DNA of 47,609 nt. Source: SIG636 sp045604285. Lineage in GTDB: Bacteria; Bacillota; Clostridia; Oscillospirales; CAG-382. Where the stretch lies: NCBI GenBank assembly GCA_045604285.1, contig JAZUNS010000043.1, positions 1 through 47,609 on the forward strand. Direction: 5' to 3'. Of the stretch, positions 6,975 to 15,987 are shown piece by piece (position 1 is the first letter of the stretch; the number at the start of each line of letters is the position of its first letter). The notes under the pieces were generated by a model. The model was not told where the DNA came from. It was given only the letters and a program-made list of their open reading frames with translations, and made no database searches. The position numbers and the translations under genes were made by a program.

Positions 6975-8669
6975 TTATTCCTCAATCTTAGCTTTTCTGT
7001 TCATTATCGCAGAAAGCTTTTCTAAATCAAATTTTTGACTTCTGTCATATTTGTATATACCATTCTGCTCTTGTTCCACGTCAGTAAGCTGCGTATAACA
7101 AAAGCCCATGATATAGGGACTATCCATAATGGCATCGCAAAGCCCTTTAAATCTATCGTAAAACTCATCAAGCGTCTTAGGTGCGTCGCCATATCCCCAA
7201 GCTTTTTCGTCAACGCTGTCCGACCATTTAATACCGCCGAACTCGCTTACAAAAAACGGTTCGCTTCCCCATTTCTTATTTTCATCTACCAGATCTGCAA
7301 TATTTTCAAAAGGAAGCATATTTTTGTATCGATCAGCCAATACAGCAGGATTTTGGTCGTAGAAATGCTCGTCAAAAATATCGGTTTCTACATGCACATA
7401 ACCTGAAGTATCAATGCAAGGTCTTGTACTGTCTAACGCCTTTGTCAGCTGATAGAAATGACGAACAGTTTTCTTAAAGTTCATGTCTCTGCATTCATTA
7501 TGCGGACACCATCCTATTATGGAAGGATGATTAAAATCTCTGTTTACTATATCTATCCACTCAGTAGTCATAGCACTTATATGACCGTCTCCGGTATCTA
7601 TGCCCCAATCGGCATATTCACCCCAAACCATATATCCATGAAGATCGCAATAATATAAGAATCGCTCTTCAAATACCTTTTGATGCAATCTTGCTCCGTT
7701 AAAGCCTGCCTTCATTGATAGAATAATATCATTTTCCAAATCCTTGTCCGTGGGCGCAGTATAAATACCGTCAGGATAAAACCCTTGATCCAAAACGAGG
7801 CGTTGAAATACAGATTTGCCGTTAAGCAAAAATTTACGACCGTCAAGAGAAATAGACCTTAGTCCAAAATAACTGTCAACTTTATCGTTTTCAAAGCTTA
7901 GCTTAATGTCGTACAGTCTGCCATTACCAAGCTCCCATAAGTGAAGCTCTGACAATTCAATTTGCAAAGCTGCAACACCGTTTGAAGAGTATTGGCTTCC
8001 TTGACCAACAAATTTTCCTTTATAGAAGATATTAGCTTCAAAGGTTCCAATACCTGCAAGCTCTGCAAAAATCGTTACATAGCGATTGTCAGAGCTGGTA
8101 ATATACTTTACTCTTTTAATATGTGTTTTTTCTACAAATTCAAGCCAGACAGTTTGCCATATGCCGGTAGTGCGAGTGTAAGAGCATCCGTATGACTCCA
8201 ATCGTGTGGACTGCTTGCCGGTCGGAATAGCAGTAGAGCGTTCATCATCTTCTGCAAAAACTGTAAGAATATTCTCACCGCAAACACAGAACTTTGAAAT
8301 TTCAAAAGAAAAGCTTGAATATCCCCCTATGTGTTCACCTACTTTGACTCCGTTAATATAAACAGTTGTTTTAAAGTCTACGGCGCCAAAATTAAGAACT
8401 ATTAACTTTTCAAGCTGATGTTCCTCTAAATTAAAGCTGCGTCTATACCAAACACCGTACATAAAAGCTTTTTCTTCAATACCCGAAAGTTTGCTTTGAG
8501 GGCAATACGGAACAATAACCCTTCTTGAAAAGTGTGATTCTGAACAATGATAGCCTTGTAATTCGCCCTTACACTCGTTATCAAATTCAAACTCCCACTC
8601 TCCGTTCAAATTCAACCAATTATCGCGAAAGAACTGCGGTCTTGGATACTCAGATCTTGGCTGGTGCAT
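6975..8669 (-). CDS. Glycoside hydrolase family 2 (beta-galactosidase/beta-glucuronidase type)
   Basis: A 564-residue cytoplasmic GH2 enzyme. The N-terminal sugar-binding domain contains LNGEWEF and the WYRR and GAVDFKTTVYING stretches. An immunoglobulin-like middle domain follows, then the barrel with the acid/base glutamate in HNECRD (near residue 397) and the nucleophile glutamate in SEFGG (near 480). I chose the ATG at 8669 rather than an earlier in-frame ATG at 8714, because GGAGG lies about 8 bases upstream and homology starts here. No signal peptide is present, so an imported glycoside is the likely substrate, but no transporter is adjacent. The exact specificity cannot be read. Confidence 0.88.
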   Translation of the reverse strand: MHQPRSEYPRPQFFRDNWLNLNGEWEFEFDNECKGELQGYHCSESHFSRRVIVPYCPQSKLSGIEEKAFMYGVWYRRSFNLEEHQLEKLIVLNFGAVDFKTTVYINGVKVGEHIGGYSSFSFEISKFCVCGENILTVFAEDDERSTAIPTGKQSTRLESYGCSYTRTTGIWQTVWLEFVEKTHIKRVKYITSSDNRYVTIFAELAGIGTFEANIFYKGKFVGQGSQYSSNGVAALQIELSELHLWELGNGRLYDIKLSFENDKVDSYFGLRSISLDGRKFLLNGKSVFQRLVLDQGFYPDGIYTAPTDKDLENDIILSMKAGFNGARLHQKVFEERFLYYCDLHGYMVWGEYADWGIDTGDGHISAMTTEWIDIVNRDFNHPSIIGWCPHNECRDMNFKKTVRHFYQLTKALDSTRPCIDTSGYVHVETDIFDEHFYDQNPAVLADRYKNMLPFENIADLVDENKKWGSEPFFVSEFGGIKWSDSVDEKAWGYGDAPKTLDEFYDRFKGLCDAIMDSPYIMGFCYTQLTDVEQEQNGIYKYDRSQKFDLEKLSAIMNRKAKIEE

Positions 8670-8735
8670 ATACAAACCTCCAAAGCTTATATTTAAAGTC
8701 CGATTATCAAGCAATTACAAATACAGAACGTTTCC

Positions 8736-8764
8736 ATTATAACAAGTATACATTATAATTTGAA
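8736..8764 (-). promoter_or_regulatory. Probable promoter of the glycosidase-reductase operon, with operator-like sequence
   Basis: On the minus strand TTCAAA (8764-8759), 17 bp, and TATAAT (8741-8736) precede the GH2 gene. Directly downstream of the -10 box (about 8735-8722) the sequence TGGAAACGTTCTG resembles the left half of a CcpA cre site or a LacI-family operator. A second TATAAT lies just upstream of the chosen -10. The -10 is strong and the -35 moderate; the operator reading is tentative. Confidence 0.45.
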
Positions 8765-8822
8765 TTATTGCAATAGTTTTTGTTCAAAACCACCTATCAA
8801 ATTAGAGCATATCACACAACGG

Positions 8823-8857
8823 AAAAAGGTGTCTGCAGATTGGCAGACACCTTTTTT
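8823..8857 (-). terminator. Intrinsic terminator downstream of the surface protein gene
   Basis: A 14-15 bp stem with arms at 8823-8836 and 8843-8857 (core GGTGTCTGC/GCAGACACC) and a 6-base loop, flanked by A and T runs. On the minus strand it starts 16 bases after the surface-protein stop codon and isolates it from the glycosidase promoter. Confidence 0.85.
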
Positions 8858-8873
8858 AACATATTACATTAAA

Positions 8874-11800
8874 TTAACGACTTTTCTTCTTTGCAACTAC
8901 CACGCCGGTTATTCCTAAGGAAGCAACCATAAGCGTTGCAAAAAGCGCAAGACCTGCATCGCCGGTATCGGGTGTTTGAGCGTCGGGCTTAAACGTAGCC
9001 TTAATTATAGCGTTGCCGCTACCAATTGTAAAGGTAGTATCATCAGCAAACTCATCAGCTATAACACCGTTGCCTTCAACGATTACCCACTTATCAAACA
9101 CATAACCTTCGGGGGCGGCATCAGCAACTATCTCGATGGTAGATCCAACAAGATAACCGTTTTCATCGGCGTTGTCGATATAACCGTTCTGCACTTCAAG
9201 ATTATACAAAACATCAGCATATTCAGCGCGAACAACTACATCGCTGGTGCCAACCGTAATAGTAGTTTCAGCAGAATCAGGATCTTCTATTACGGCATCG
9301 CCTTCAACAACTACCCAACCCAAGAACACCTTATCGGCAGGAGCAGCATCAGCAACGATGCGAACCTCATCGCCTGTCAAATAATACTCTTGAGCATCCT
9401 CAAGTACTACCGTACCGTTAATGATATCGATCGTATATGCTTCTACATAATTTGCGGTAATTGTGGCATCTGCCTTAATAACAACGGTAATAGTATCACT
9501 TTCAGGAGCAGAAATTTCTACATTGCCTTCGGTAACCGTCCAACCCTGGAACACGGTTCCTTCGGGGATGTCGGCACTGATTTCAACTTCTGTATTGTAC
9601 TCATAGTCACCGCTACCGGTACCATTAACAACTACAAGAGTATAAACGATTGCAGAATATTCAGCACGTAATACCACACTACTGTCGGAAACGGTTACGG
9701 TCGTGGAAAGAGAGGTAGGATCAGCTATGTCGGCATCACCTTCAACAACCACCCAACCGTCAAACTGCATACCTTCTGCAGGAGCATCAGCATTGATCTT
9801 TACGCTATCACCGGTGAAGTAATGCTCTTTAACATCATCAGAAGAGATCTCGCCATTGATAACTTCAATATCAAATACTTTTATCCAGTTAGATTCGATT
9901 GTAGCGTCGCCTATAATCGTAACTACGGTAGATTCGGAATCGGCATCAGCAATATCAGCCTCTCCGTTTACAACTGTCCAGCCGTCAAATATGTAATTTT
10001 CACCGGGAGCAGTTGCTTTGATCTCAACGTCTTCATCAAATACGTAAGATCCGCTGCCTTCACCGCCTTCAACAACAAGATCATACTCAACATCGGTATA
10101 AGTTGCTTCAATCACAACGTTACCGCCTGTAACGGTAATAACGGTTTCTGCAGAAGATGCATCTTCTATAGAACAATTACCTTCAACAATTACCCATCCT
10201 GCAAATTGCTTATGCGCTTCAGGGGCATCGGCAGTAATATTAATCTCGGTGTCAACCTTATAACCGTCCTCGGAATAATCATTTTCATCTACAACACCGT
10301 TATTTACGGTTACGTCATAGAGAATATCTGTATATACAGCACGTACAGTGGTGGCTACATTGCTTGTAACAACTGTGGTGGAAGAAGCGTTAACATCGGC
10401 AATTGTACATTCGCCAACAACAACTTCCCAGTGAGAAAATTGCTTGTGTGCAGCGGGAGCATCTGCAACTATTGCTGCAGTATCACCCTTAACGTAATCG
10501 CCATCACCCGTACCGTTTTCAACAGTCAGCGAATATACTCTATCCTTGTAGACAGCTTCAATTACGCTATCGGTTTTTGTAGAAACGTTGGTTTGAGGAT
10601 TGTTTACATCTTCAATTACTGCATCACCGGAAACAAGGACCCACTTATCAAATACCTTTTCAGGATCGCTATGAGCCTCTGCAATTATTTCAACGCTTGA
10701 ACCGTAAGCGTATCTACCATCACCACTACCGTTGTTTACGGTAAGAGAATAAAGCTTATCTGTGTACTGAGCAATGATCTTTGCATCGGAACTGCCTACG
10801 ACGAAAGTGGTATTTGCTTCGGTTTCGGAAGCCAATTCACCGTCGCCTTCAACTATCCAACCGATAAATTCCTTGTGAGGAATATCATCTGCACTTATGG
10901 AAAGTTCAGTACCGTTATCGTAAATATTATCAGGATTTGCATTGCTGATGGTACCGTTTTCAACAGTGACCTCAAAGGTGCTTTCGCTACCGTAAATTTC
11001 GACTTCACCGATTACAATCTGAGGATCGGGGAAGTACTGGTTAACGAGTCCAACATAATCAGTAGTAACAGTGACAACAACGTATCTGCAAGATACTGCG
11101 TCGGTAGCTGTAACATCATATTTACATGCAACTGAAGTAAGGTTGGATTCTACACCGAAATCTTCAAACTCAATCTTATCGTATGCACTTTCATCAAGAC
11201 CGTTCGTGATGGAACCGATGACAACGGCATTGCTGCCGTCGGGATTGTTGGAGCCTTTAAATACTATAGTATTGGGTAACTGGGTCTGCGAAGCGAGATC
11301 TGCATATTTTGCAGTAATACTTGCTGCGGAAACATCATAATAATCACCGAGGTCAAACACAAAGGTGATGTTTTTACCGGTGCTTGCCTTATAGGCTTCC
11401 CAGTATGCGTTAGCCGTAATAGGATAGAGCTGATCATTCACATAGCTCATATCGTGACCGCCAACTGCAGTGCCTGCAGAAAGCACAACGTCGGAGTTAG
11501 GTGCCAAGTTATCATCAACAGGCTTGTTGATCTCTGTAAAGACAGCTTCAACGGTTGCGTCACCGTTAACAACGTAAGTATATACACCGTTTTCTTCGGA
11601 AACGTTGCCTACGCTTGCGATCCACTTTTCAAATTCTTCGTTGCCGGGAACACTTACTTCATTGGGTACAACCTGGATAACACTGCCAGCCAGGAAGCCG
11701 CCGTCTTCTTCGCTGTAATCTTCTTCGTTGTAGATCATTTCGCCGCCGATAACATCAACGGTATATCTTGCGGGAGTACCGTATATTTCAACCTCACCTA

Positions 11801-14324
11801 CAGCGATATTACTGTTTTTATAAGTATTTTGACCGAAGGTGAAATTATAGTCCGTAGACATTTCGATGAATATATATCTGTAACCTTCGGTGTCATTAAC
11901 GGCAATTTTGTAAATTCCGGAATTAGCGTCAAGAGTTATGCCGTCTTCAAAGGCGAGTTTCTCGGTCATATCGGAAACTACAGATTCAACAAGACAAACC
12001 TTGTCACTGCCATCAGCGTTATTTGCGCCGTAAACTTTAATGAGGTCAGTATATACAAAACCATCAAGTCTGGAGAAGTTGATTACAACATCAGAAACAT
12101 CGTACACTGCTCCTAAATCGTAGGAAAGCACAACGCTTTCACCATCGGTAAGAACCAACCAATTACCATCTGACATCAAAGGATAAAGCTGATCTTTAGT
12201 GAAAGAATCTGCGCCGTCAACGATAGTACCCTGTTCTACTTTAACGGGAGTATCAACGTTAACAAGATTTTCGGGAACGTCCTTATAGGTCCAAACGTAT
12301 ATTGCTTTAACCTCGGCATTGGAATTTACAACAGCAACGGTTTCAGCAGAATTTACATCGGCAATTACAACGTCACCGGACACTATTTCCCATTTATAGA
12401 AAACATAGCCTTCTTCTGCTTCATCGGCAACGATTTCAGCAGTTTCACCGGGATTGTACGTGCCGCTGCCTGAGCCGTTGGTAACTGCAAGAGTACAAGT
12501 ATCCTTATAGCTTGCGGTAACCGTAGCTTCACCGTAAACGGTTACAGTGCTTTCAGGGGAAGTAGGATCGTCTACAACCGCGTCACCGGTAACAAGCCAT
12601 TTATCGAACACACGACCTTCTTCGGGCTCGTCTGCAAAAATATCAAGGATGGTACCGTAGGTAACCTCATCAAAAGTAGAACCGTCTTCAAATGTACCGT
12701 TAATGACATCGATGCTGTAGAATACGTCGTCATAAACAGCAACGATAACTTCATCAGAATTACCAACTGTAAAGGTAGACAAGTCGTCGGAAAAACTACC
12801 GGTCTGGTTTTGAGCTTCCCAACCTGCAAAGGTCTTATGTTCTACATCTTCAGGAACTATATTAAGAACAGAACCGGGATAATACATATCATCATCAGAA
12901 GCATTTTCTATAGTACCGTTTTCGATAGTAACGGAAACCTTAGCTGCCTCACCGATGATTTCAACTTCACCAACAGCAACATCAGCATACCCATCTTCGC
13001 TCGCCGCACCGTATATGCGAAGAGTTATATCGGTATACTTACCGGCATCAAAACCGGATATGGTATATTGATAAGCATTAGCAGCATTAACAGTAACGGT
13101 AGACGCATAATTAGAACTGTCTGTAACACCGTTATAATATGCAACACCGTCTGTTACATCGCCAAGGAAAACAGTATTACCGTCAGCATCAACGCCATAA
13201 GCTTCAATAACAGAAGGCAATTCTGTATCTGCGGTATCGTTAACGGTAATTACCAAGCTATCAACCTCGGAAAGAGACTGAAGCTTGAATCCTACGTCAA
13301 CTATACCATTTTGAGAAGTTGGAACAACCGTATATTTAGATTTTTCAGTAAGAGGATACAACAAATCGTTAAGATAACCGTCGGTATACTTTTCAAAAGG
13401 CTGGCCATTTATTGCTATGGAATACGTAGCATTAGTAGCAAGATTAGCCTCTGCATCATCATGGTTATCAACAGTTATTGTATAAGAACCGCCACGACCG
13501 TAAACGGAATCGTGGTAAAGCATATTATCGCTCCAATAATATGCATCAGCAAACTGCTCAATACCGGGATAAGGAACGGTAAAGGTGTATTCTGCCCCAT
13601 CTTCTGCATCAGCACTCATTACAAGTGGAACGCAAAAATAGAACTGACCGTCTTCTATTATACCGAAATCGCCGAACTCAACACCGGATACTCTGAGAGA
13701 AAAGTGCTGACCCATGCCATTTACGGAAGCATCCAGATAATCAGCAGGAGGATCGCTGGGAGTATAAAGTCTTGCCCAGTTCATGGTGACATCAAAATCA
13801 GCCATACCCTCAAGCTTTTCGATGCTTATAAATTTCTTAAACCACGTAGAGTCCAAAATGCCGGTCTTGCCGGGAGCAAGGCTTACCACTTTGCCGCCAT
13901 AGTAACGGTCTATAGCCTCTACGTCATAAGTATAAAAGCCTTCAAAATCATAAAAACCGTCATATTTGGTAAGCTTTTCGGTTTCTATATCGGTGCAGGC
14001 GATTTTAAACCAAAAAACGTCACCTGCTTTTACAGAAGTAACGGGATTGGTTAAATCAACGTTGCCATCTTCACCATATGCATAAACGGAAGGCTCGTAA
14101 GTGAAATAATAATCGGAGATAATGGGAGCTATTCCGTCGATGTTAGGAAAAGGTAAGCCTTCAGTTTGATCGTTAGGATCGGGCATACCTGTGCCTTCAT
14201 CAAGATAATCCCATTCTACGATTTCATAGTCACTTGCGTTGATGGAAACGGTCAAACACGTTGTGACAACCATCAAGCAGGCTATGAAGAACGCAATCGT
14301 TCTCTTAGCGGGAGATCTTTTCAT
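8874..14324 (-). CDS. Giant cell-wall-anchored surface protein with discoidin-like modules, 13 InlB-like repeats and TPDTG sorting signal
   Basis: An 1816-residue secreted protein. Residues 1-30 are a signal peptide (MKRSPAKRT, then a hydrophobic core ending SINA). Residues 31-300 form an aromatic-rich N-terminal domain of unknown type. Three discoidin (F5/8C)-like modules follow near 310-460, 680-850 and 930-1110, each ending in a variant of VGEVEIYG. About thirteen InlB B-repeat-like units of 65-75 residues (pattern Y.L.V.NG.G.G.Y, then F..W.VV.G) form three near 461-675, one near 852-925 and nine in tandem near 1114-1775. The C-terminus is QTPDTGD, a hydrophobic stretch and KKKSR, a sorting signal. 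The ATG at 14324 was chosen for its GAGAGG site and signal peptide over one at 14390. Binding to host or plant glycans is likely; no catalytic domain was recognised. Confidence 0.88.
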   Translation of the reverse strand: MKRSPAKRTIAFFIACLMVVTTCLTVSINASDYEIVEWDYLDEGTGMPDPNDQTEGLPFPNIDGIAPIISDYYFTYEPSVYAYGEDGNVDLTNPVTSVKAGDVFWFKIACTDIETEKLTKYDGFYDFEGFYTYDVEAIDRYYGGKVVSLAPGKTGILDSTWFKKFISIEKLEGMADFDVTMNWARLYTPSDPPADYLDASVNGMGQHFSLRVSGVEFGDFGIIEDGQFYFCVPLVMSADAEDGAEYTFTVPYPGIEQFADAYYWSDNMLYHDSVYGRGGSYTITVDNHDDAEANLATNATYSIAINGQPFEKYTDGYLNDLLYPLTEKSKYTVVPTSQNGIVDVGFKLQSLSEVDSLVITVNDTADTELPSVIEAYGVDADGNTVFLGDVTDGVAYYNGVTDSSNYASTVTVNAANAYQYTISGFDAGKYTDITLRIYGAASEDGYADVAVGEVEIIGEAAKVSVTIENGTIENASDDDMYYPGSVLNIVPEDVEHKTFAGWEAQNQTGSFSDDLSTFTVGNSDEVIVAVYDDVFYSIDVINGTFEDGSTFDEVTYGTILDIFADEPEEGRVFDKWLVTGDAVVDDPTSPESTVTVYGEATVTASYKDTCTLAVTNGSGSGTYNPGETAEIVADEAEEGYVFYKWEIVSGDVVIADVNSAETVAVVNSNAEVKAIYVWTYKDVPENLVNVDTPVKVEQGTIVDGADSFTKDQLYPLMSDGNWLVLTDGESVVLSYDLGAVYDVSDVVINFSRLDGFVYTDLIKVYGANNADGSDKVCLVESVVSDMTEKLAFEDGITLDANSGIYKIAVNDTEGYRYIFIEMSTDYNFTFGQNTYKNSNIAVGEVEIYGTPARYTVDVIGGEMIYNEEDYSEEDGGFLAGSVIQVVPNEVSVPGNEEFEKWIASVGNVSEENGVYTYVVNGDATVEAVFTEINKPVDDNLAPNSDVVLSAGTAVGGHDMSYVNDQLYPITANAYWEAYKASTGKNITFVFDLGDYYDVSAASITAKYADLASQTQLPNTIVFKGSNNPDGSNAVVIGSITNGLDESAYDKIEFEDFGVESNLTSVACKYDVTATDAVSCRYVVVTVTTDYVGLVNQYFPDPQIVIGEVEIYGSESTFEVTVENGTISNANPDNIYDNGTELSISADDIPHKEFIGWIVEGDGELASETEANTTFVVGSSDAKIIAQYTDKLYSLTVNNGSGDGRYAYGSSVEIIAEAHSDPEKVFDKWVLVSGDAVIEDVNNPQTNVSTKTDSVIEAVYKDRVYSLTVENGTGDGDYVKGDTAAIVADAPAAHKQFSHWEVVVGECTIADVNASSTTVVTSNVATTVRAVYTDILYDVTVNNGVVDENDYSEDGYKVDTEINITADAPEAHKQFAGWVIVEGNCSIEDASSAETVITVTGGNVVIEATYTDVEYDLVVEGGEGSGSYVFDEDVEIKATAPGENYIFDGWTVVNGEADIADADSESTVVTIIGDATIESNWIKVFDIEVINGEISSDDVKEHYFTGDSVKINADAPAEGMQFDGWVVVEGDADIADPTSLSTTVTVSDSSVVLRAEYSAIVYTLVVVNGTGSGDYEYNTEVEISADIPEGTVFQGWTVTEGNVEISAPESDTITVVIKADATITANYVEAYTIDIINGTVVLEDAQEYYLTGDEVRIVADAAPADKVFLGWVVVEGDAVIEDPDSAETTITVGTSDVVVRAEYADVLYNLEVQNGYIDNADENGYLVGSTIEIVADAAPEGYVFDKWVIVEGNGVIADEFADDTTFTIGSGNAIIKATFKPDAQTPDTGDAGLALFATLMVASLGITGVVVAKKKSR
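8978..10985 (-). repeat. Nine tandem InlB-like repeat units encoded at the 3' end of the surface protein gene
   Basis: Roughly 200-230 bp coding units, each translating to a start such as YSLTVENGTGDGDY, then IVADAP, FDGWVVVEG and a closing ATYTDV or AEYAD. Neighbouring units are clearly related at protein level but the DNA has diverged, so this is an old, selected array rather than a recent expansion. Further units are encoded at about 12300-12940 (three) and 11540-11767 (one). Confidence 0.8.
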
Positions 14325-14376
14325 AAATTGTACCTCTCTTCCTGAAGATAAAGCTACGTATAGCAATTTACAGTAT

Positions 14377-14405
14377 ATTATACCATTCACTTTAGTTTAT
14401 GTCAA
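14377..14405 (-). promoter_or_regulatory. Consensus sigma-A promoter of the surface protein gene
   Basis: On the minus strand TTGACA (14405-14400), 17 bp, TATAAT (14382-14377): a perfect match to both hexamers and spacing. The start codon is at 14324, giving a 5' leader of about 45 bases. Strong constitutive transcription is expected. Confidence 0.88.
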
Positions 14406-14548
14406 CAACTTATTTAAAATTTTAAGCTGTTAATTATTGCAAAATGCAAAAATCTTATAAATATTGTTTGCGTCATCTTAGTATAAACTCGTATCTTTTG
14501 GCAAGAATATCAGTGATGGAATAAACTGTTGATGGGACGTGTTAAGAT

Positions 14549-14938
14549 ATGAATGTGACAAACAGCCAAGGTATAAGAAGAGGTGACATTTATTACGCTG
14601 ATCTTAGTCCTGTTGTCGGCTCTGAGCAAGGCGGTGTAAGACCGGTGTTGATAATACAAAACGATATAGGAAATAAATACAGTCCTACCGTTATCGCTGC
14701 TGCTATAACCAGCCAAACAGGAAAGACGAGATTGCCTACCCACATCGACGTATTGGCAACCGCAGGCCTGGCAAAAGATTCTGTAATACTGTTGGAACAA
14801 ATCAGAACTATTGACAAGCGCCGATTAAAAGAAAAAATGGGCCACTTGGATGAAAGCATGATGGCCCGTGTTAACGAGGCTATAAGTGTAAGCTTTGGCC
14901 TTTCTACAGAAGATTCGCAAACCATGTTCACCGCTTAA
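14549..14938 (+). CDS. mazF: MazF/PemK/NdoA-type endoribonuclease toxin without adjacent antitoxin
   Basis: A 129-residue protein of the MazF/EndoA family of ribosome-independent mRNA interferases. The visible family features are RRGDIYYADLSPVVGSEQGG, RPVLIIQND, ITSQTGKTRLPTH and the C-terminal LEQIRTIDKRRL. The conserved catalytic Arg (in GGVRPV) and Thr/Ser (in ITSQ) positions are present and the length is normal, so it appears intact. The roughly 220 bases upstream hold the divergent surface-protein promoter and no antitoxin-sized reading frame with a ribosome-binding site. The ribosome-binding site of the toxin itself is weak. A terminator follows at 14944. Its antitoxin must be encoded elsewhere or the gene is controlled another way. 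Confidence 0.9.
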   Translation: MNVTNSQGIRRGDIYYADLSPVVGSEQGGVRPVLIIQNDIGNKYSPTVIAAAITSQTGKTRLPTHIDVLATAGLAKDSVILLEQIRTIDKRRLKEKMGHLDESMMARVNEAISVSFGLSTEDSQTMFTA

Positions 14939-14943
14939 CCGGC

Positions 14944-14978
14944 ATAGGGCTGTTTTATTGCAAACAGCCCTATATTTT
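14944..14978 (+). terminator. Intrinsic terminator after mazF
   Basis: A 12 bp perfect stem, ATAGGGCTGTTT at 14944-14955 and its complement at 14962-14973, with a 6-base loop followed by ATTTTAT. It starts 6 bases after the mazF stop and separates the toxin gene from the pseudouridine synthase. Confidence 0.8.
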
Positions 14979-15033
14979 ATAATTGATTTATTTCTAAAAT
15001 CATTGTATAATGGCTTTGGTGGTGAATTTATTA

Positions 15034-15987
15034 ATGAAAGAGATAATAATAAACAAAAACGAAGGCGGACAAAGGATAGACAAGTTTTTATCAAAACGTT
15101 TTAAAACAATGCCACAGTCGCTGATATACAAATTCTTAAGAACAAAAAGAGTCAAACTAAACGGCAAAAAGGCAGCACCCGGCGATTTCATTGAAGAAAA
15201 CGACGTTTTGACCTTTTATATTTCCGACGAATTCTTCTCCGATGCTAACGAGGAAAAGGCGTACACCCACATTAAACCTCAGTTGAACATAGTATACGAA
15301 GACGATAACGTTATTCTTGTTGACAAACCGGTGGGGTTGCTTTGTCATTCTGACGAAAACGAAGGCTATAACACTTTAATTAATCACATAAAAGCATATC
15401 TTGCAGAAAAAGGCGAGTACAACACCAATGAAGCATTTGCCCCTGCACTGTGCAACAGAATTGACAGAAACACTTGTGGGATAGTTATTGCAGCCAAAAC
15501 GGCGGCAGCATTACGCGATATGAACAGACGAATCAAGGAACGTTCGGTAAAAAAGATATATTTAGCTGCTGTACACGGTGTTCCGGAAAAGAAAGCCGGT
15601 ACGTTAACGGATTACATAAGAAAAGACGAGAAAGCAAATCGTGTATTTTTAAGCAAAACAAAAAAGCACGATGAAGAGAAAACTGCCGTAACAAAATACA
15701 TCGTATTAGAAACGGCGAGCGATATTTCTCTTGTTGAGGCTGAGCTTGTCACGGGCAGAACACATCAAATTCGTGCACAATTTGCCGCCATAGGGCATCC
15801 GCTTTTGGGTGACGGCAAATACGCCGTAAACAAAAAAGACCGACAACTTGGTTACAGTCATCAGTCTTTATGTTCTTATAAGCTTAAATTTAATAGCACA
15901 GAAAACGATAGTCTATCCTACTTAGACGGCAAAACGTTTTTTGCTGCACGTCCGTCTTTTTTAAAGCTTTTTAAATATCGTTTTTAA
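15034..15987 (+). CDS. RluA-family 23S rRNA pseudouridine synthase with S4 domain
   Basis: A 317-residue RNA pseudouridine synthase. Residues 1-75 carry an S4 RNA-binding domain (GQRIDKFLSKRF, then LRTKRVKLNGKKA). The catalytic domain has the active-site aspartate in LCNRIDRNTCGIV (about residue 145), followed by TGRTHQIRAQFA near 245. This fits the RluC/RluD branch, but which uridine is modified cannot be decided. The ATG at 15034 is preferred to one at 15010, because GGTGGTG lies about 9 bases upstream and the earlier ATG has no ribosome-binding site. The last 17 bases overlap the end of lysA on the other strand, with no terminator between. Confidence 0.9.
   Translation: MKEIIINKNEGGQRIDKFLSKRFKTMPQSLIYKFLRTKRVKLNGKKAAPGDFIEENDVLTFYISDEFFSDANEEKAYTHIKPQLNIVYEDDNVILVDKPVGLLCHSDENEGYNTLINHIKAYLAEKGEYNTNEAFAPALCNRIDRNTCGIVIAAKTAAALRDMNRRIKERSVKKIYLAAVHGVPEKKAGTLTDYIRKDEKANRVFLSKTKKHDEEKTAVTKYIVLETASDISLVEAELVTGRTHQIRAQFAAIGHPLLGDGKYAVNKKDRQLGYSHQSLCSYKLKFNSTENDSLSYLDGKTFFAARPSFLKLFKYRF

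Noticed and set aside
8978..10985. Regularly spaced repeats that could suggest a CRISPR array
   Set aside because: The repeats are about 200 bases, diverged in DNA and in frame within a coding region; no 25-40 base identical repeats with unique spacers occur.
12810..14054. A 414-codon plus-strand frame inside the surface protein gene
   Set aside because: It is antisense to a continuous signal-peptide-bearing repeat protein with its own promoter; its composition (many Ile, Asn, Ser, Cys) is that of a shadow frame.
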